The translations under genes and the position numbers were made by a program. A DNA stretch of 64,000 bases from positions 1 through 64,000 of the forward strand of contig NZ_RDQF01000026.1 of NCBI RefSeq assembly GCF_004114425.1, in the 5' to 3' direction. Under the pieces are notes generated by a model, which searched no databases, was not told where the DNA came from, and was given only the letters and a program-made list of their open reading frames with translations. The stretch is from Bradyrhizobium vignae (lineage in GTDB: Bacteria; Pseudomonadota; Alphaproteobacteria; Rhizobiales; Xanthobacteraceae). Positions 61,554-64,000 of this stretch are shown one piece after another (the first letter of the stretch is position 1; every line of letters starts with the position of its first letter).

Positions 61554-62030
61554 ATGCAGATAGCGCTTTTCCAGCCTGACATTCCCCAGAACACCGGCAC
61601 GATTCTCAGGCTCTGCGCCTGCTTGGGGTTCGCCGCCCATATCATCGAGCCCGCCGGCTTCCCCTTCTCCGACCGCTTGTTCCGCCGGGCGGGAATGGAT
61701 TACCTCGACCACGTCAGCGTGACCCGTCACGACTCCTGGTCGAAATTCGAGGACTGGCGCGCAGGCCAGGGCTCCCGGCTGCTGCTGTTCACGACCAAGG
61801 CCGCCACCGACTACCGCGATTTTCGTTACCAGAACTCGGACATCCTGCTATTCGGGCGCGAGAGCGCCGGCGTCACCGACGCGGTGGTCGAGGCCGCCGA
61901 TGCGCGCCTGGTGATCCCGATCAAGGCGGGGCTGCGCTCGCTCAATGTGGCGATGGCAGCCGCCATGGCCGCAGGCGAGGCGCTGCGGCAGATCCGGAAC
62001 GCCGAAGAAGGACTGAGGAGAGAGATTTGA
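61554..62030 (+). CDS. trmL: tRNA (cytidine(34)-2'-O)-methyltransferase
   Basis: SPOUT-class enzyme methylating the ribose of the wobble base in tRNA-Leu isoacceptors. The 158-residue protein starts MQIALFQPDIPQNTGTILRLCACLGFAAHIIEPAGFPFSDRLFRRAGMDYLDHV and ends with the SAM knot: DILLFGRESAGVTDAVVEAADARLVIPIKAGLRSLNVAMAAAMAAGEAL, all TrmL signatures. I set the start at 61554; the longer upstream frame runs through the gap and is not credible. First gene of a plus-strand run with queE, hemF and a HAD gene. Confidence 0.95.
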   Translation: MQIALFQPDIPQNTGTILRLCACLGFAAHIIEPAGFPFSDRLFRRAGMDYLDHVSVTRHDSWSKFEDWRAGQGSRLLLFTTKAATDYRDFRYQNSDILLFGRESAGVTDAVVEAADARLVIPIKAGLRSLNVAMAAAMAAGEALRQIRNAEEGLRREI

Positions 62031-62659
62031 GTTACGCGGTCAAGGAAATCTTCCTGACCCTGCAAGGCGAAGGCGCCCATGCCGGGCGCGCGTCCGTGTT
62101 CTGCCGTTTTGCCGGCTGCAACCTCTGGAGCGGCCGCGAGGCCGACCGCGGGGAAGCGACCTGCAAGTTCTGCGATACGGATTTCGTCGGAACCGATGGT
62201 ACCCTCGGCGGCCGCTACGGCTCGGCTGCGGAACTCGCCGACACCATCGCCGCGCAATGGACGGCATCCGCCGCCAACCGCTACGTGGTTCTGACCGGCG
62301 GCGAGCCGCTGCTCCAGGTCGACGCCGCGCTGGTCGACGCGCTGCACGCGAGAGGTTTCGAGATCGGCGTCGAGACCAACGGCACGATCGCGGCTCCTGA
62401 GGGGCTCGACTGGATCTGCGTCAGCCCCAAGGGCGGCAGCGAGCTGGTCCTGCGGCGCGGCCACGAGCTGAAGCTGGTCTATCCCCAGGCGCTGGCGATG
62501 CCCGAAGCATTTGAGGACCTCGCCTTCGAACGCTTCTCGCTGCAGCCGATGGACGGGCCCGAGGTCGTCGAGAACACCGCGCGCGCGATCGACTATTGCT
62601 TGCGCCATCCGCAATGGCGGCTGAGCGTGCAGACGCACAAATCGCTCGGCATCAGATAG
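62027..62659 (+). CDS. queE: 7-carboxy-7-deazaguanine synthase
   Basis: Radical SAM enzyme of queuosine precursor synthesis; converts 6-carboxytetrahydropterin to 7-carboxy-7-deazaguanine. The start is TTG at 62027, overlapping the trmL stop by 4 bases and preceded by GAGGAGAGAG. The 210-residue protein has the QueE substrate region KEIFLTLQGEGAHAGRASVFCRFAGCNLW and the enlarged cluster motif CRFAGCNLWSGREADRGEATCKFCDTDF, the CxxC part being CKFC, and VLTGGEPLLQVD. Other que genes are not in the window. Co-transcribed with trmL and hemF. Confidence 0.94.
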   Translation: MSYAVKEIFLTLQGEGAHAGRASVFCRFAGCNLWSGREADRGEATCKFCDTDFVGTDGTLGGRYGSAAELADTIAAQWTASAANRYVVLTGGEPLLQVDAALVDALHARGFEIGVETNGTIAAPEGLDWICVSPKGGSELVLRRGHELKLVYPQALAMPEAFEDLAFERFSLQPMDGPEVVENTARAIDYCLRHPQWRLSVQTHKSLGIR

Positions 62660-62673
62660 GACGCGACCGGCAA

Positions 62674-63567
62674 ATGAATATGGACGCCTCGACAATCGAA
62701 GACCGCAAGGCCCGCGCCCGCGCCTGGTTCGAGCGCTTGCGCGACGACATCTGCGCGAGCTTCGAGCGGCTCGAGGATGACGCACCGCAAAGCCTCTATC
62801 CGGGCGAAGCCGGCCGCTTCAAGCGCACGCCCTGGCAGCGCACCGACCACTCTGGCGCGCCTGGCGGCGGCGGGGTGATGTCGATGATGCATGGCCGCCT
62901 GTTCGAGAAGGTCGGCGTGCACTGCTCGATGGTGCAAGGCGAATTCGCGCCCGAGTTTCGCGCCCAGATTCCGGGCGCCGCGGAGCATCCGAAATTCTGG
63001 GCCTCCGGCATCTCGCTGATCGCGCACATGCGCAATCCGAACGTGCCCGCGGTGCACATGAACACGCGCTTCGTCGTCACCACGAAAGCCTGGTTCGGCG
63101 GCGGCGCCGACCTCACGCCGGTGCTGGAGCGAAGGCGGACGCAGGACGATGCCGACAGCATCGCGTTCCACGCCGCGATGAAACAGGCCTGCAACCAGCA
63201 CAGCGGCGTTGCCGAATACGACAAGTACAAGAAATGGTGCGACGAGTATTTCTACCTGCCGCACCGGAAAGAGGCGCGCGGCATCGGCGGCATCTTCTAC
63301 GACTGGCACGACAGCGGCGACTGGGATGCCGACCTCGCCTTCACCCAGGACGTCGGCCGCGCCTTCCTGAAGATCTATCCCGAGATCGTGCGGCGCAATT
63401 TCGCGAGCGCCTGGACCGCGGCAGACCGCGAGGAGCAACTGATCCGGCGCGGCCGCTATGTCGAGTTCAACCTGCTCTACGACCGCGGCACCATCTTCGG
63501 ACTCAAGACCGGCGGCAATGTGGACTCGATCCTGTCGTCGCTGCCGCCGGAGGTGAAGTGGCCGTGA
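62674..63567 (+). CDS. hemF: Oxygen-dependent coproporphyrinogen III oxidase
   Basis: Aerobic heme synthesis step: oxidative decarboxylation of coproporphyrinogen III to protoporphyrinogen IX. The 297-residue protein shows the family blocks WQRTDHSGAPGGGGVMSMMHGRLFEKVGVHCSMVQGEFA, VHMNTRFVVTTKAWFGGGADLTPVLERRR, YLPHRKEARGIGGIFYDWHDSGDW and GRYVEFNLLYDRGTIFGLKTGGNVDSILSSLPPEVKW. It starts 14 bases after queE. An ATG two codons later is the alternative start. Its stop overlaps the next gene. Confidence 0.97.
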   Translation: MNMDASTIEDRKARARAWFERLRDDICASFERLEDDAPQSLYPGEAGRFKRTPWQRTDHSGAPGGGGVMSMMHGRLFEKVGVHCSMVQGEFAPEFRAQIPGAAEHPKFWASGISLIAHMRNPNVPAVHMNTRFVVTTKAWFGGGADLTPVLERRRTQDDADSIAFHAAMKQACNQHSGVAEYDKYKKWCDEYFYLPHRKEARGIGGIFYDWHDSGDWDADLAFTQDVGRAFLKIYPEIVRRNFASAWTAADREEQLIRRGRYVEFNLLYDRGTIFGLKTGGNVDSILSSLPPEVKWP

Positions 63568-64000
63568 CCGCGATGAAGCCCGCCGCAAAGCCGCTCCCGC
63601 GCGCCATGCTGATCGACATGGACGACACCATCCTGTCGGCCTATGGCCGGCCCGAGATCGCCTGGAACACGATCACGGCCGAGTTCGCCGAGGAACTGGC
63701 GCCGCTGCCGCCGCCGATGGTCGCAACGGCCGTGCTCGCGTTCGCGCGAAACTTCTGGGCCAATGCGGAGCCGGCGTGGCGAATGAAGCTCGCCGAGGCC
63801 CGTCACCTCACGGTCAAGGGCGGTTTTGCCGCGCTCGCGGCCGCCGGCCATCGCGCCCTGCCCGATGATCTCGCCATTCGCCTCGCGGACCGCTTCACCG
63901 CCTATCGCGAGGAGGAGATGTTCGTCTTCCCCGGCGCGCATGAGGCGATCGACCAGTTCAAGGCGCTCGGCATCAAGCTCGCACTGGTCACCAACGGCGC
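63564..64000 (+). CDS. HAD-family hydrolase (cut by window end)
   Basis: The first 145 codons of a haloacid dehalogenase-type phosphatase. The aspartate nucleophile motif is RAMLIDMDDTILSA (DMDDT, motif 1), and motif 2 is LALVTNG at the window edge. A GTG at 63564 overlaps the hemF stop in a GTGA pattern, with GGAGG a few bases upstream; ATG at 63573 is the other candidate. The cap helices (ITAEFAEELAPLPPPMVATAVLAFARNFW) fit C1-capped HAD phosphatases. It is the fourth gene of the trmL-queE-hemF run; substrate unknown. Confidence 0.9.
   Translation, partial: MTAMKPAAKPLPRAMLIDMDDTILSAYGRPEIAWNTITAEFAEELAPLPPPMVATAVLAFARNFWANAEPAWRMKLAEARHLTVKGGFAALAAAGHRALPDDLAIRLADRFTAYREEEMFVFPGAHEAIDQFKALGIKLALVTNG

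Overview
The window is a GC-rich stretch of chromosome from an alphaproteobacterium, almost certainly Bradyrhizobium or a close relative in the Nitrobacteraceae. The clearest indicators are a single gene coding for cytochrome b fused to cytochrome c1 (fbcH), a CcrM-type GANTC methyltransferase, a fused anthranilate synthase trpE(G) preceded by a Trp-Trp leader peptide, DUF1236 and DUF2007 proteins, and many dispersed palindromic repeats between genes. It looks like ordinary core chromosome. I see no phage, transposase, integrase, CRISPR array, rRNA or tRNA.

Layout. 0.2-9.9 kb: pyruvate phosphate dikinase with a histone-like tail, then an S49 peptidase - small membrane protein - glyQ - glyS run on the minus strand, and a methyltransferase with a DUF2007 partner. 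10-15 kb: a polyprenyl diphosphate synthase, then an HxlR regulator - ketosynthase - LysE exporter - alpha/beta hydrolase run on the plus strand. 15-24.9 kb: ispE, a TPR protein, ETF-ubiquinone oxidoreductase, an unusual family-4-like uracil-DNA glycosylase, a GT39-like membrane protein, rnhB with a lysine-rich tail, a VOC protein and a radical SAM protein of the PA0069/spore-photoproduct-lyase-like group with an SOS box in front of it. 25-31.6 kb: phosphoketolase-acetate kinase operon, an RMD1/DUF155 protein, a small glycosyltransferase-like protein and a MarR-GNAT fusion behind a large palindrome. 32-44 kb: moaB, a zinc metallopeptidase, ccrM with a dense GANTC cluster at its start, two GSTs, a chemotaxis receptor, a LysR/NTF2-like divergent pair, a flavin monooxygenase and a thioesterase. 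43.4-49.6 kb: mutY, a DUF721 (DciA-like) protein, a DsbA-family oxidoreductase and smc. 49.7-54.4 kb: an Rsm22-like methyltransferase, LemA, an M48 protease, and a tandem pair of paralogous orphan ParA-like ATPases. 54.5-64 kb: apt, trpE(G) with its leader and attenuator, a dienelactone hydrolase, the bc1 complex genes (Rieske, fbcH), and a trmL - queE - hemF - HAD run cut by the window end.

Functionally the region is mostly housekeeping: translation (glyQS, trmL, Rsm22-like), respiration (bc1, ETF-QO), chromosome maintenance (ccrM, smc, DUF721, mutY, UDG, rnhB) and central carbon (ppdK, xfp-ackA). The points that most deserve follow-up are the paralogous ParA-like pair, of which one copy has lost the signature lysine; the predicted LexA box before the radical SAM gene; the methylation-site cluster and tandem repeats in front of ccrM; the trp attenuator; the operator-like palindromes of the HxlR and MarR-GNAT genes; and the uracil-DNA glycosylase that lacks two of the four iron-sulfur cysteines.

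All functional assignments rest on motif recognition by eye. No database search or structure prediction was run.
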